Source of the DNA: Methylotenera_A sp040387035
GTDB lineage: Bacteria > Pseudomonadota > Gammaproteobacteria > Burkholderiales > Methylophilaceae
Direction of reading: 5' to 3'
Assembly: GCA_040387035.1 (NCBI GenBank)
Contig: JAZKEN010000001.1
Coordinates: 6,313 to 70,312 of the forward strand
Length of the DNA: 64,000 nt
Under the pieces are notes generated by a model, which was not told where the DNA came from, did not search any database, and saw only the letters and a program-made list of their open reading frames with translations. Shown here piece after piece: positions 53,801 to 63,420 of this stretch. Made by a program: the position numbers and the translations under genes. The stretch's first letter is position 1. Each line of letters begins with the position of its first letter.

Positions 53801-54329
53801 ACTTTTAACTAAACCCTTGCCCGTCATTGGCATTTGCGCCGCGGGCAGCAATGCTGGCAAAACCACGCTGATTACGCAATTGATTCCGGAATTGGCCAGC
53901 CATGGCTTGCGCGTTTCAGTGATTAAACACGCGCACCACCAGTTCGATATCGACCACAAAGGCAAAGATAGTTACCAGATTCGCGAAGCAGGTGCCGTGC
54001 AAACCTTGATCGCCTCAAGCAAGCGCTGGGCCTTGATGACAGAACTCGCGCAAGAGCCTGAGTTGGAAGATTTACTTGCCAGGCTGGACAGTCGCTATGC
54101 GGACCTGGTATTGGTAGAAGGCTTTAAACAAGCCAATATACCCAAAATTGAGGTACATAGGCCTAGTTTGAATATGCCTTTATTGGCAAATCAAGATGCC
54201 AATATTGTGGCAGTTGCTAGCGATAGCCTGCTTGAACTAAAGCATATCCCCGTTTTGGATTTAAACAATATAGCAGCCGTGGCTGCTTTTTTAATTGACC
54301 ATTTATCACTCTCTAGCCAAAACGCATGA
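53793..54329 (+). CDS. mobB: Molybdopterin-guanine dinucleotide biosynthesis GTPase MobB
   Basis: P-loop protein assisting MobA. 178 residues, with Walker A GICAAGSNAGKTTLITQLI (13-31), KHAHHQFDIDHKGKDSYQIR and LVEGFKQANIPKIEVHR. Its ATG overlaps the end of mobA by 8 bp and its stop overlaps moeA (ATGA). Ordinary. Confidence 0.94.
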   Translation: MHKLLTKPLPVIGICAAGSNAGKTTLITQLIPELASHGLRVSVIKHAHHQFDIDHKGKDSYQIREAGAVQTLIASSKRWALMTELAQEPELEDLLARLDSRYADLVLVEGFKQANIPKIEVHRPSLNMPLLANQDANIVAVASDSLLELKHIPVLDLNNIAAVAAFLIDHLSLSSQNA

Positions 54330-55606
54330 CGATACCTAACTCCCTGTCCCAAATCGCCTTGAACCCTAACAGCATGGAAGATTACGATCCAAATGCCATG
54401 TCAGTGCAAGATGCGCGACTGTATATCCAGCAATTTTTAAATCCCATCACCACAACTGAGTTGCTGCCCGTGATGCAAAGCTTAGGACGGGTATTGGCAA
54501 CGGATATCACTGCGCCCGCTGATGTGCCTAATCACCATAATTCCGCTATGGATGGCTTTGCGATCAAAGTGGCCGATGCCGATAACACTTTAAAAATAAT
54601 CGGTACGGCCTTTGCTGGCAAACCATTTTTGGGTGAACTGAATGCGGGTGAATGCATCAAAATCATGACGGGTGCGGTGATTCCTGCAGGTGCAGATACG
54701 GTGGTCATGCAAGAGCGTATACAAATAGTGGATAATGGTATTCGCTTAAGCGTTACGCCCAAATTAGGTGAGAATATTCGGCCTGCCGGTGACGATTTAA
54801 AAATCGGCCAAACCGTTTTAAGCAAAGGCCATCTATTGCGCCCTGCTGATTTAGGCTTGATCGCCTCGCTGGGCTTGGCAGAGCTAAGCGTTTACAAACA
54901 GTTAAGAGTGGCTTTCTTCAGCACCGGTGACGAATTAACCGGTGTTGGTAATCCACTGCAAGAAGGCCAGATTTATGACAGCAACCGCTACACCCTATTT
55001 GGCATGCTAAACAGGCTGGGTGTGGTGATTAGCGATTTGGGCGTAGTGCCTGATAACCTTGATTTATTGGAATCCACTTTACTCAATGCGGCAAGTGAGA
55101 ATGATGTGGTGATGACCAGTGGCGGCGTATCGGTTGGCGAAGCGGATTATATGAAAGCCTTGCTAACCAAGCACGGCCAGGTACTTTTTTGGAAAATCAA
55201 TATGAAGCCTGGCAGGCCCCTAGCCTATGGCAAAGTACAAGGCAGCAATGGCCAACTTGCGCATTATTTCGGACTGCCTGGCAACCCGGTCGCAACCATG
55301 GTGTCGTTTTATCAGTTTGTGCGCGAAGCCTTGATTACATTGATGGGCAGCAAAGCAAAGTCGTTGCCATTATTTAAAGTAGAGTGCACTGAAGCCATCA
55401 AGAAAGCGACAGGCCGTACAGAGTTTCAACGCGGTCTTCTTTATGAAGACGCAGGCATCTGGAAGGTAAAACCGCTGCCGAATCAAAGCTCTGGCGTATT
55501 AAGCAGCATGAGCGCGGCCAATTGTTTTATTGTGCTGGATGATACCGTGGGTAATTGCGCAAGCAATTCAATAGTTAACGTGCAATTATTTGAGGGCATT
55601 ATTTGA
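54326..55606 (+). CDS. moeA: Molybdopterin molybdotransferase
   Basis: Inserts molybdenum into adenylylated molybdopterin. 426 residues, with the motifs HHNSAMDGFAIK, IMTGAVIPAGADTVVMQE, FFSTGDEL, VVMTSGGVSVGEADYMK and FGLPGNPVATMVSFYQFV. The N-terminus runs about 25 residues beyond the usual start, and Met16 or Met25 could also serve. Last gene of the Moco operon. Confidence 0.96.
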   Translation: MTIPNSLSQIALNPNSMEDYDPNAMSVQDARLYIQQFLNPITTTELLPVMQSLGRVLATDITAPADVPNHHNSAMDGFAIKVADADNTLKIIGTAFAGKPFLGELNAGECIKIMTGAVIPAGADTVVMQERIQIVDNGIRLSVTPKLGENIRPAGDDLKIGQTVLSKGHLLRPADLGLIASLGLAELSVYKQLRVAFFSTGDELTGVGNPLQEGQIYDSNRYTLFGMLNRLGVVISDLGVVPDNLDLLESTLLNAASENDVVMTSGGVSVGEADYMKALLTKHGQVLFWKINMKPGRPLAYGKVQGSNGQLAHYFGLPGNPVATMVSFYQFVREALITLMGSKAKSLPLFKVECTEAIKKATGRTEFQRGLLYEDAGIWKVKPLPNQSSGVLSSMSAANCFIVLDDTVGNCASNSIVNVQLFEGII

Positions 55607-55738
55607 CGGCGTTTTAATCGTTTGATTTAACATAATATTGATTGCTTGGTTGACTACAACCAAAATAGGCATTATCAATTCACGATAAGCTATAGTATAA
55701 TCAATGGTTTAGCCTGATATTGTCGCACACCAACCATT

Positions 55739-56479
55739 TTGGACCTCGCCATTAACAAATCCAACATTTCAGATTCGACACTCATTTGGGCGATTGTCTG
55801 TTCTATTCTATTGCATGCCTTACTTGCAATTACGCTGCCTAATTTTAAATTTGACCTGGCAAATCAAAAGCCGATTGAGTTAACCATTGAATTGGCACCA
55901 CCCAAAGCCCCTGAGCCGGTTGCTGCCATAGAGCCAGTGCAACCGGTTGAGCCAGTCAAGCCTGAAGTCATACCGCCTAAACCGATTAAAAAAATTCAGC
56001 CCAAAGAGTTACCAAAACCGGTTATCGAATCACCAAAAGAACCTGTAGCGGCGGAAGAGCCGGCGCCAAGCGAAGTGGTACCCAATGTGATAGCAGTGGC
56101 CCCTAAAACCGATACAGTGCCTATTGCAACCGTGCCACCGCCAACGCCTGAACCCGTCAAACCAGTAGAACTGCAGCCCATAGATGATAATGCGCTGGGT
56201 GAATATGGCAACTTGCTGGGACGCTCTATTGCAAAACATAAACAGTACCCAAGAATTGCCCAGCAGCGTGGCTACGAAGGTGATGTACTGTTGGATCTAA
56301 AATTAGACGGTAATGGCAATGTGTTATCGGCAAAAATCAAAGAAAGCAGCGGTTACGAATCGCTGGATAAGCAAGCCTTAGAAATGCTGCGCAAAGCGGC
56401 GCCTTTCCCTGCCCCGCCAGAGTCCCTACGCAACCGCACGTTTAACATCACCGTGCCTGTTTCGTTCAAACTGGCCTAA
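55739..56479 (+). CDS. TonB-like energy transducer
   Basis: A 246-residue inner-membrane protein linking ExbB/ExbD proton force to outer-membrane receptors. One transmembrane helix (about 15-33, WAIVCSILLHALLAITLP), a Pro/Lys/Glu-rich periplasmic spacer (50-150), and a TonB C-terminal domain with YPRIAQQRGYEGDVLLDLKL and LDKQALEMLRKAAPFPAPP. The start is a TTG without a clear ribosome-binding site; a TATAAT (55696-55701) lies 38 nt upstream. No exbB, exbD or receptor gene adjoins, so the partners are elsewhere. The histidine kinase follows 51 bp on. Confidence 0.88.
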   Translation: MDLAINKSNISDSTLIWAIVCSILLHALLAITLPNFKFDLANQKPIELTIELAPPKAPEPVAAIEPVQPVEPVKPEVIPPKPIKKIQPKELPKPVIESPKEPVAAEEPAPSEVVPNVIAVAPKTDTVPIATVPPPTPEPVKPVELQPIDDNALGEYGNLLGRSIAKHKQYPRIAQQRGYEGDVLLDLKLDGNGNVLSAKIKESSGYESLDKQALEMLRKAAPFPAPPESLRNRTFNITVPVSFKLA

Positions 56480-56530
56480 ATAGCATTGTTCATGCTTTTG
56501 TCTTAGTCCAATTTTTTACCTAAGTTCATT

Positions 56531-57988
56531 TTGGCCAAGCGCAAAATACCTAAAGCAAGACCGCTACGTGACCTGTTGCTATTGCATGAACTTATCTTTA
56601 TCGCGCTGATTTTACTGGCGTTTGCCAGTGGCTTGTATGGCATCCACATATGGGACAAAGCCTCTAACGAATCGCAACGCATCAACCTGCTGGTGCGCGA
56701 AATCCAGCAAGCGCGTGGTGACCTGTACCGGCAAATGAAAGAGCTGTTTGATGCTTTCTTTTTAGACGATAACGAAGCCTTAACCGAATATAACGAGTAC
56801 ACGCAATCCATCTTGACGCACTTTGAAGAACTGAATGAATTGGCCGTTGGTGCAGAAGAAAAGCAGGCGATTAAGGAATTAGAAGCCAACTACCGGGTTT
56901 TTGTTAACGAAGCACCCAGCCTATTTTACCGCTACCAGGCCAAGCCGGATAAAGACACGCAAAAATCCCTGTATAAAGACATTGAAACCGGCATTTTTAG
57001 CCATTACGAAAGCGTATCCAAGCGCGCCGAAGATTTACTGACCTTAAAGCAAAATGAGCTGAAAACGCGCCTAAAAGAAGCCAAAGAGTCAGCCATTGCC
57101 GTATTGATTATGCCTATTTTACTGGCAGGCTTGTTATTGTTTTTATCGCGCATTTTTCTAAAACGCGCCATTGTGACGCCAATCAATGCGGTGATGAAAG
57201 CCACGGCAGAAATCAGTGCGGGCAATTTGGAACATAAGGTGCCTGAAACTGGCGCCGCCGAGCTGGTCACGCTTTCTAAAGAAATCAACAAAATGGCAGA
57301 TGACCTGCAAACCAGCCGCGATGCGCTGGTGCGTACCGAAAAGCAGGCGGCGATGGGGCTACTGGTACCCATGCTGGCGCATAACATCCGCAATCCGCTT
57401 GCCAGCATACGCGCCACTGCGCAAGTGATTGATATACCCACGCACGATAACGATACGCGCGATTCAGTCAATGGCATTATCAATACGGTAGACCGGCTTG
57501 AGCGCTGGACCGGCTCTTTGCTGGCGTATCTGCTGCCAATCAAACCGCAATTAAAACTGGTTAAATTTGAGCATATTTTAGAAGGCGCCTTATTGCCGCT
57601 GGTGCAAAAAATACGCGATAAAGACATTAAAATTGTAAAGAATATCGATGCCGCCGTCAGCGATATCCGTACCGACGAGCATTTGCTGGAACAGGTATTT
57701 TACAATTTGATGCTTAACGCGATTGATGCGTCTTCGAAACACAGCGCCTTAAAGATTGATGCCTATTTTGAAGGCGGCGCTTTGATCACCTCAATTACTG
57801 ATGAAGGCGTTGGCATGCCATTCACGCCGGATCCGCACACAGCTAGCCCTGGCCCATCCACCAAACGCTTTGGTACAGGCTTGGGCATTCCATTCGCATT
57901 CAAGGTGTGTGAAGTGCTGGGTGGCAGTATTGAGTTTGCGCCAGCTATTCCCAAAGGCACCTGCATCACCCTTACCTTACCGCAATAA
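56531..57988 (+). CDS. Membrane sensor histidine kinase
   Basis: 485 residues: transmembrane helix 1 (about 20-41), a helical periplasmic sensor region (42-185) without a recognisable binding fold, transmembrane helix 2 (188-210), HAMP domain (IVTPINAVMKATAEISAGNL), phospho-acceptor His283 in MLAHNIRNPLASIRA, and an ATPase domain with N-box LMLNAIDASSK, DEGVGMPF and FGTGLGIPFAFKV. The His box resembles the NtrB group. Start is a TTG with no obvious Shine-Dalgarno. No response regulator gene lies nearby, so it is an orphan. It could be co-transcribed with the TonB gene, hinting at an envelope or uptake signal (inference). Confidence 0.88.
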   Translation: MAKRKIPKARPLRDLLLLHELIFIALILLAFASGLYGIHIWDKASNESQRINLLVREIQQARGDLYRQMKELFDAFFLDDNEALTEYNEYTQSILTHFEELNELAVGAEEKQAIKELEANYRVFVNEAPSLFYRYQAKPDKDTQKSLYKDIETGIFSHYESVSKRAEDLLTLKQNELKTRLKEAKESAIAVLIMPILLAGLLLFLSRIFLKRAIVTPINAVMKATAEISAGNLEHKVPETGAAELVTLSKEINKMADDLQTSRDALVRTEKQAAMGLLVPMLAHNIRNPLASIRATAQVIDIPTHDNDTRDSVNGIINTVDRLERWTGSLLAYLLPIKPQLKLVKFEHILEGALLPLVQKIRDKDIKIVKNIDAAVSDIRTDEHLLEQVFYNLMLNAIDASSKHSALKIDAYFEGGALITSITDEGVGMPFTPDPHTASPGPSTKRFGTGLGIPFAFKVCEVLGGSIEFAPAIPKGTCITLTLPQ

Positions 57989-58130
57989 ATCCCTGCGTCG
58001 TGTTTTTCCTATTCCGCTAAAAATTTAAACCCGGTTTTTAAAACTAGGGTTTTCTGCGCTTGTCACAACAATGCCTTAAATTTTAGCTTGCCTTAATGGC
58101 AAATTTTTACAACAATAGGAACGTACCCAC

Positions 58131-58598
58131 ATGACAACCAATATGCTAAATAAACCCGTTACTGATTTTGAATTGCCGGCAACCAGCGGCAAAACCTTTA
58201 AGCTATCTGATTACTTAGGAAAAAAGCTGGTTATCTATTTTTACCCCAAAGATTCCACACCAGGCTGTACCACCCAGGGCATGCAATTCCGCGATTTTTA
58301 CAGCGAGTTTAAAGCGGCCAACACAGAAATTGTCGGCGTTTCACGCGACAGCCTGAAATCGCATGAGAATTTCAAGGCCAAGTTTAGCTTTCCGTTTGAA
58401 TTGCTGGCCGACACTGAAGAGTTAGCCTGCGGAATTTTTGCGGTGATGAAAATGAAAAACATGTACGGCAAGCAAGTGCGCGGCGTTGAGCGCAGTACCT
58501 TTGTGATTGATGAAAATGGCATACTGGTACAAGAATGGCGCGGCGTAAAGGTTGACGGCCATGTGCAACAAGTGTTGGATTTTATAAAATCCATGTAG
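58131..58598 (+). CDS. bcp: Peroxiredoxin of the Bcp/PrxQ type
   Basis: Thiol peroxidase that reduces hydrogen and organic peroxides with thioredoxin. 155 residues, with the peroxidatic Cys in YPKDSTPGCTTQGMQFRD. The family often has a second, resolving Cys five residues later; here that place is not Cys, so it looks like a 1-Cys type or uses the distant Cys in ELACGIF. It stands between the histidine kinase and the PIN-PhoH gene. TrxA at 42057 is a plausible reductant. Confidence 0.92.
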   Translation: MTTNMLNKPVTDFELPATSGKTFKLSDYLGKKLVIYFYPKDSTPGCTTQGMQFRDFYSEFKAANTEIVGVSRDSLKSHENFKAKFSFPFELLADTEELACGIFAVMKMKNMYGKQVRGVERSTFVIDENGILVQEWRGVKVDGHVQQVLDFIKSM

Positions 58599-58660
58599 TT
58601 ATTGATGAGTAATCAAGCTTTCCTCTTTTTTTAATTTTAGGCGCATTTAATTTAAAAACT

Positions 58661-60073
58661 ATGGCAAAAAAACAATCTCCACAGACCGCTTCCACTGCAA
58701 CCAAATTATTTGTACTTGATACAAACGTACTAATGCACGACCCTTCAAGCCTGTTCAGGTTTGAAGAGCATGATATTTATTTGCCCATGGTGACGCTTGA
58801 AGAACTGGATAACAATAAAAAAGGCGTGACGGAAGTCGCGCGTAATGCGCGCCAGGCCAGCCGTTATCTGGAAGAGATTGTCGGCACCGATTTAACCAAC
58901 CTGGAGTTAGGCTGTCCTTTAGCGATCAATGGCAATAAACATTTGGCTGGCAGGCTGTTTTTACAGACATCGCAAGTCGATATTGAGCTGCCTGGCTTAG
59001 CTGGCAGCAAAGCAGACAACCAAATTATCAGCGTCGTACTTGGCCAGCAAAAACAACAGCCCCATCGCCAGGTTATCCTGGTCAGCAAAGACATCAACAT
59101 TCGCATCAAAGCCCGCGCAATGGGTGTTATGGCGCAAGATTACTTTAACGACAAAGTGCTGGAAGATACCGACCTGCTCTATAGCGGCATGAAAGAGTTG
59201 CCCCAGGACTTTTGGGAAAAACACAGCAAAGAGATGGAATCGTGGCAAGAAGCCGGCCGTATGTTTTACCGCATTACCGGCCCCTTGGTAAAAACGTTTC
59301 TGATCAATGAGTTTATCTTTTACGAGTTTGATAAGCCGTTTCACGCCATCGTGCGCAAACTGGAAAATAATCATGCGGTTCTAGAGGTGGTGCATGACCA
59401 TATGAACCCCAAGCATAGCGTGTGGGGTATCGTGGCGCGTAACCGTGAACAGAATTTTGCATTGAATTTGCTGATGAATCCGGACATCGACTTTGTAACG
59501 CTGCTGGGCCAGGCCGGTACCGGCAAGACCTTGCTCACATTAGCCGCTGCATTGACGCAAACTTTAGATAAAAAAATCTACTCTGAAATCATCATGACGC
59601 GCGTAACGGTGCCGGTGGGCGAAGATATCGGGTTTTTACCAGGCACCGAAGAAGAGAAAATGGCCCCCTGGATGGGCGCGCTGGAAGACAATCTGGACGT
59701 ACTGAACAAAACCGATGAAGACGCAGGCGAATGGGGTCGCGCTGCTACGCAAGACCTGATCCGTACCCGCATCAAAGTGAAATCGCTCAACTTTATGCGC
59801 GGCCGTACCTTTTTGCATAAATTCCTGATTATTGATGAAGCCCAAAATTTGACGCCCAAGCAGATGAAAACGCTGATTACGCGCGCCGGTCCTGGTACCA
59901 AGGTAGTGTGTTTAGGAAATATCGCGCAAATTGATACGCCTTATCTAACTGAAGGCAGCTCAGGCTTGACCTATGTTGTGGATCGCTTTAAGGGTTGGGA
60001 TCATAATGGCCATATTACTTTAGTACGTGGTGAGCGCTCCAGATTAGCGGATTTTGCGGCAGAGGCCCTATAA
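58661..60073 (+). CDS. PIN-PhoH (PhoH2-like) ATPase
   Basis: A 470-residue protein joining an N-terminal PIN ribonuclease-like domain (VLDTNVLMHDPSSLF and the acidic LEELDNNKKG) to a C-terminal PhoH P-loop ATPase. Walker A is GQAGTGKTLL (near 282), Walker B FLIIDEAQN, followed by MKTLITRAGPGTKVVCLGN. Related PhoH2 proteins have RNA unwinding and cleavage activity, so RNA metabolism is a fair inference. Length and order are typical of the YlaK/PhoH family. No antitoxin-like ORF precedes it, so it is not a VapBC pair. Confidence 0.9.
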   Translation: MAKKQSPQTASTATKLFVLDTNVLMHDPSSLFRFEEHDIYLPMVTLEELDNNKKGVTEVARNARQASRYLEEIVGTDLTNLELGCPLAINGNKHLAGRLFLQTSQVDIELPGLAGSKADNQIISVVLGQQKQQPHRQVILVSKDINIRIKARAMGVMAQDYFNDKVLEDTDLLYSGMKELPQDFWEKHSKEMESWQEAGRMFYRITGPLVKTFLINEFIFYEFDKPFHAIVRKLENNHAVLEVVHDHMNPKHSVWGIVARNREQNFALNLLMNPDIDFVTLLGQAGTGKTLLTLAAALTQTLDKKIYSEIIMTRVTVPVGEDIGFLPGTEEEKMAPWMGALEDNLDVLNKTDEDAGEWGRAATQDLIRTRIKVKSLNFMRGRTFLHKFLIIDEAQNLTPKQMKTLITRAGPGTKVVCLGNIAQIDTPYLTEGSSGLTYVVDRFKGWDHNGHITLVRGERSRLADFAAEAL

Positions 60074-60142
60074 TCTATTACTTGAATCGACAATTTGCCG
60101 CATTCACACGCATAGATAATACCAATCGCATCACTATAATCA

Positions 60143-61309
60143 ATGTCTAAAGGGTTTTACACACTTTTAATTGCGCAGTTCTTGTCTGCGCTCGCAGATA
60201 ACGCCTTGCTGTTTGCAGCAATTGCCGTTTTGCAGCAATTGAACGCGCCAGAATGGCACGAACCGCTGCTGCTGCAATTTTTTGTGATCTCCTATATTGT
60301 GCTGGCGCCGTTTGTCGGTTCATTTGCCGACGCGCTGCCCAAGGGCCGCGTCATGTTTTTGGCCAATGGCATCAAATTTTTTGGCAGTTTAGCCATGATA
60401 CTGGGCATGCCACCGCTGTATGCCTACGGTATTGTGGGCATCGGTGCGGCAGCCTACTCACCCGCTAAATACGGCATTTTAACCGAGCTGCTTCCTCCCG
60501 AAAAATTAGTCAGCGCAAACGGCTGGATGGAGGGGTCGACGGTGATTGCGATTATCCTGGGTGCGATTATAGGCGGCAAAATGGCCAGTATCAGCCCACA
60601 GGGCGCGATGATTGCGATCGCATTTATCTATTTACTGGCAGCCGGCTTTAATATGTTTATCCCTAAACTGCCGATAGACCATGCCATTGCCAAAAAAGAC
60701 CCTTTATATATCTTAAGTGACTTTTACCGCTCTTTTGTGGCGCTTTGGCGCGACCCGCAAGGCCAGGTTTCATTATCAGTCACCACTTTATTTTGGGGCG
60801 CGGGCGCCACTTTAAGATTGGTGGTGATTGCCTGGGCCGGCATCATACTGAGCTTTGGTCTAGATCAAGCCACGCAGTTAACCGCCACTGTAGCCATAGG
60901 CGTAGCCTTAGGCTCTGTTATTGCCGCGCGATTTATCACACTGGAAAATTCGGTTAAGGTATTACCTGCCGGCATCGTAATGGGTGTTTTAGTGATTGGC
61001 ATGGCCTTTGTCACCGAGTGGCATGTAGCAGCATTCCTGCTATTCACCATTGGCGTATTAAGCGGCTTCTTCGTTGTGCCTTTGAATGCACTTTTGCAGC
61101 ATAGAGGTCATTTATTGATTGGTGCCGGCCACTCCATCGCCGTGCAAAATTTTAATGAGAATTTAGGCATTTTACTGCTGAGCGGCGCTTACACCTTAAT
61201 GGTGAAAGCCAATCTAGAAATCAACCATATCGTGATTGTGTTTGGCCTGTTTGTGATTGTTTCAATGAGTTTTATTAATCGACTGTACCGCCAGCAAATA
61301 CAGGCCTAG
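60143..61309 (+). CDS. lplT: Lysophospholipid transporter LplT-like (MFS)
   Basis: Major-facilitator membrane protein, 388 residues and about twelve helices, importing lysophospholipids for re-acylation. The start MSKGFYTLLIAQFLSALADN and the stretch AAYSPAKYGILTELLPPEKL match LplT well. In E. coli lplT is next to aas (acyltransferase/acyl-ACP synthetase), which is absent here. A bidirectional terminator follows. Confidence is good for the family; the exact substrate is inferred. Confidence 0.88.
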   Translation: MSKGFYTLLIAQFLSALADNALLFAAIAVLQQLNAPEWHEPLLLQFFVISYIVLAPFVGSFADALPKGRVMFLANGIKFFGSLAMILGMPPLYAYGIVGIGAAAYSPAKYGILTELLPPEKLVSANGWMEGSTVIAIILGAIIGGKMASISPQGAMIAIAFIYLLAAGFNMFIPKLPIDHAIAKKDPLYILSDFYRSFVALWRDPQGQVSLSVTTLFWGAGATLRLVVIAWAGIILSFGLDQATQLTATVAIGVALGSVIAARFITLENSVKVLPAGIVMGVLVIGMAFVTEWHVAAFLLFTIGVLSGFFVVPLNALLQHRGHLLIGAGHSIAVQNFNENLGILLLSGAYTLMVKANLEINHIVIVFGLFVIVSMSFINRLYRQQIQA

Positions 61310-61361
61310 TAAATAATGCTAATTTTTTTGCTGGCAGGTATTGGGCCTGGCAAGAGAGCAT

Positions 61362-61394
61362 AAAAAAAGCCTCGATGTACGTCGAGGCTTTTTT
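61362..61394. terminator. Bidirectional terminator between lplT and ndh
   Basis: AAGCCTCGA and TCGAGGCTT (61367-61375 and 61382-61390) form a perfect 9-bp stem, flanked by A7 on the left and T8 on the right. It serves the two convergent genes. Confidence 0.92.
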
Positions 61395-61418
61395 ATTTCC
61401 GCTATTAACAAATACAGA

Positions 61419-62741
61419 TTAATGTAACTTCACTTGTGCTTCAGTCCTACGCGTGATCAACCTAGCCACCGTTTGCAGCACCACTTCGAACACACCGTGC
61501 AATGTCATTAAATGCATCTTATACAGCGATTGGTACATCAGCCTTGCGAACATGCCCTCAATGTACATGCTGCCACCAGAAAGCGTGCCCATCAGGCTGC
61601 CTACTGTTGAGTAACGCCCTAAATTGACCAAAGAGCCATAGTCGGTATAGTGGTAATCCGGCAAGTTGGTTTTGTTGGCCACGCGTTTTTTCATGGTTTT
61701 AAACAACAACGATGCCTGCTGGTGTGCGGCTTGCGCGCGCGGCGGAACATTGCCATCATGGCCAAGCCAAGGGCATGCGGCGCAATCACCAAAGGCAAAA
61801 ACACTCTCATCCAGGGTTGTTTGCAGGGTTTGTTTCACCAGTAATTGGTTGATGCGATTCGTTTCCAGGCCATCTAAATCTTTTAGGAAATCGGGCGCTT
61901 TGATACCTGCCGCCCACACCACCAATGCAGAAGGGATAAAGCGGCCACTGTGCGTATAAACGCCTTTATCAGCCACTTCTGTTACACGTTCACCTGTATA
62001 GATATGGACGCGTAGTTTGCGTAATTCCAAATCCACCGCTTGCGATAATTTAGGCGGCAACGCAGGCAATACACGCTCACTCGCTTCAATAATCGATATT
62101 TTAATATCACGGTCTGCATCGATTTTATCCAAGCCATAAGCCGCAAGCTCGCGTGTGGTATTGTGCAATTCGGCAGCTAGCTCTACACCCGTTGCCCCTG
62201 CACCCACAATCACCACTTCCAACTGCCCTGCCATTACCGGCGCTGTCTGGGTTTGCGCGCGAACCAGGGCGTTGTGTAGCCTGCGGTGGAATTTTTCCGC
62301 CTGGTCTTGCGTATCCAATGCAATGGAGTGCTCACGCGCACCTTTGATGCCGAAATCGTTTGTGGTACTGCCGATTGCAATCACCAGGCTATCATACTGA
62401 AAAGTGCGGCGGGGAATCACTTCCACTCCGTCCTCATCAAAATACGGCGCAATGGTGACTTCTTTTTTGGCTCTATCTAAACCGTCCATGCGGCCTAATC
62501 TAAAGTTGAAATGATGCCAATGTGCTTGTGCCAAATACTCTAATTCGTGTTTATCCGGATTCATGCTGCCAGCCGCGATTTCATGCAATAAGGGCTTCCA
62601 CACATGCGTCCTTGTGCTGTCAATCAGCGTAATGACTGCCTGCTTTTTCTTACCAAGCGAATCGCCCAAGCGGGTTGCCAGCTCTAAGCCGCCCGCGCCC
62701 CCACCGACAATAACGATATGATGTAATGGTTGTTTATTCAT
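61419..62741 (-). CDS. ndh: Type II NADH:quinone dehydrogenase
   Basis: Single-subunit flavoprotein that oxidises NADH without pumping protons. 440 residues, with FAD motif IVIVGGGAGGLELATRLG (9-26), the NADH Rossmann motif VVIVGAGATGVELAAELHN, and FAFGDCAACPWLG in the C-terminal FAD contact. A C-terminal membrane-associating region with two arginine clusters follows. It stands alone; NADH from formate oxidation by Fds could feed it (inference). Confidence 0.94.
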   Translation of the reverse strand: MNKQPLHHIVIVGGGAGGLELATRLGDSLGKKKQAVITLIDSTRTHVWKPLLHEIAAGSMNPDKHELEYLAQAHWHHFNFRLGRMDGLDRAKKEVTIAPYFDEDGVEVIPRRTFQYDSLVIAIGSTTNDFGIKGAREHSIALDTQDQAEKFHRRLHNALVRAQTQTAPVMAGQLEVVIVGAGATGVELAAELHNTTRELAAYGLDKIDADRDIKISIIEASERVLPALPPKLSQAVDLELRKLRVHIYTGERVTEVADKGVYTHSGRFIPSALVVWAAGIKAPDFLKDLDGLETNRINQLLVKQTLQTTLDESVFAFGDCAACPWLGHDGNVPPRAQAAHQQASLLFKTMKKRVANKTNLPDYHYTDYGSLVNLGRYSTVGSLMGTLSGGSMYIEGMFARLMYQSLYKMHLMTLHGVFEVVLQTVARLITRRTEAQVKLH

Positions 62742-62801
62742 TTTTATGTTTGCAATATTAAATAGTCTTTAAAAATAATAGCACACTGGTGTTGTTCAAA
62801 T

Positions 62802-62832
62802 AAAAACGCGCCTGCTGAAACCAGCAAGCGCG
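62802..62832 (-). terminator. Terminator after the cytochrome c lipoprotein gene
   Basis: On the minus strand an 11-bp stem CGCGCTTGCTG/CAGCAGGCGCG (one G-U pair) with a 4-nt loop is followed by TTTTTATTT. Confidence 0.92.
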
Positions 62833-62850
62833 CTTGAATGTTAATAACGT

Positions 62851-63396
62851 TTACTCGTTACCAGTCACTTTGCTCATGCTGCGAATCCAGGCAATCACTT
62901 TTAGTAATTCATCTGGTGTAATACCATTTTTAGGATCGGTTGGATCCATCAAGCCAATACCTTTAGCACCCATGCCGCCGTTGGTACCATGCCAGACTGT
63001 TTCAAACATACCTTTGTTTGTCATGTCTTTAGGGTATTTGTAGTCAGGGCCTACTAAACCCGGGCCCACTTGGCCTTTGGCTTCTGGACCATGACATTGA
63101 GTACATGAATACAGTTGAAATACTTTTTTACCTTTTGCAATCGCTTCTTCATTGCCAACATAAGAATTCTTACCTGTCGCTAAAAATTCTTTAGCCGCTG
63201 GCGTATCAAATAAAGCGGCGTCAATCGCTAAAGGCTTACCATCTTGTGTTGTGACAAATTCAATCGCTTTGCCACTTGATGCAGCTGCCGCTTTATCGCC
63301 TGCAGCGCCAGAACCTGCTGCGCTATCCGATTTATTACAAGCTGCAAGGGTTGATAACATCATTACCAATATTAAACTCAAACTAAATTGCTTCAT
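62851..63396 (-). CDS. Lipoprotein c-type cytochrome, cytochrome cL (MxaG/XoxG)-like
   Basis: Periplasmic electron carrier of 181 residues. Signal peptide ends in a lipobox LAAC (Cys20 from the chosen start), so the protein should be membrane-anchored. After an Ala/Ser/Gly linker comes one haem domain: CTQCHG (near 97-102) with an axial Met in the MGAKGIGLMDPTD region. The wording YSCTQCHGPEAKGQVGPGL and NKGMFETVWHGTNGGMG strongly resembles cytochrome cL, the electron acceptor of PQQ methanol dehydrogenases. Start chosen at 63396 because GGGG lies 6 nt before it; an in-frame TTG at 63408 is possible. Typical cL is not a lipoprotein, which is unusual. Confidence 0.8.
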   Translation of the reverse strand: MKQFSLSLILVMMLSTLAACNKSDSAAGSGAAGDKAAAASSGKAIEFVTTQDGKPLAIDAALFDTPAAKEFLATGKNSYVGNEEAIAKGKKVFQLYSCTQCHGPEAKGQVGPGLVGPDYKYPKDMTNKGMFETVWHGTNGGMGAKGIGLMDPTDPKNGITPDELLKVIAWIRSMSKVTGNE

Positions 63397-63420
63397 TTGC
63401 ATCCCCAAAAAACATAATCT

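Noticed and set aside
55646..55663. Perfect hairpin TTGGTTG-ACTA-CAACCAA after moeA
   Set aside because: No T-run follows on either strand, so it is not called a terminator, and there is no evidence for an operator.
57004..57627. 207-codon minus-strand frame opposite the histidine kinase
   Set aside because: Ser-rich antisense shadow with no domain.
58027..58053. AAACCC/GGGTTT pair after the histidine kinase gene
   Set aside because: Only 6 bp with a 14-nt AT-rich loop; too weak for a terminator call.
58661..60073. Toxin-antitoxin reading of the PIN domain
   Set aside because: The PIN domain is fused to a full PhoH ATPase and no antitoxin-like ORF precedes it.
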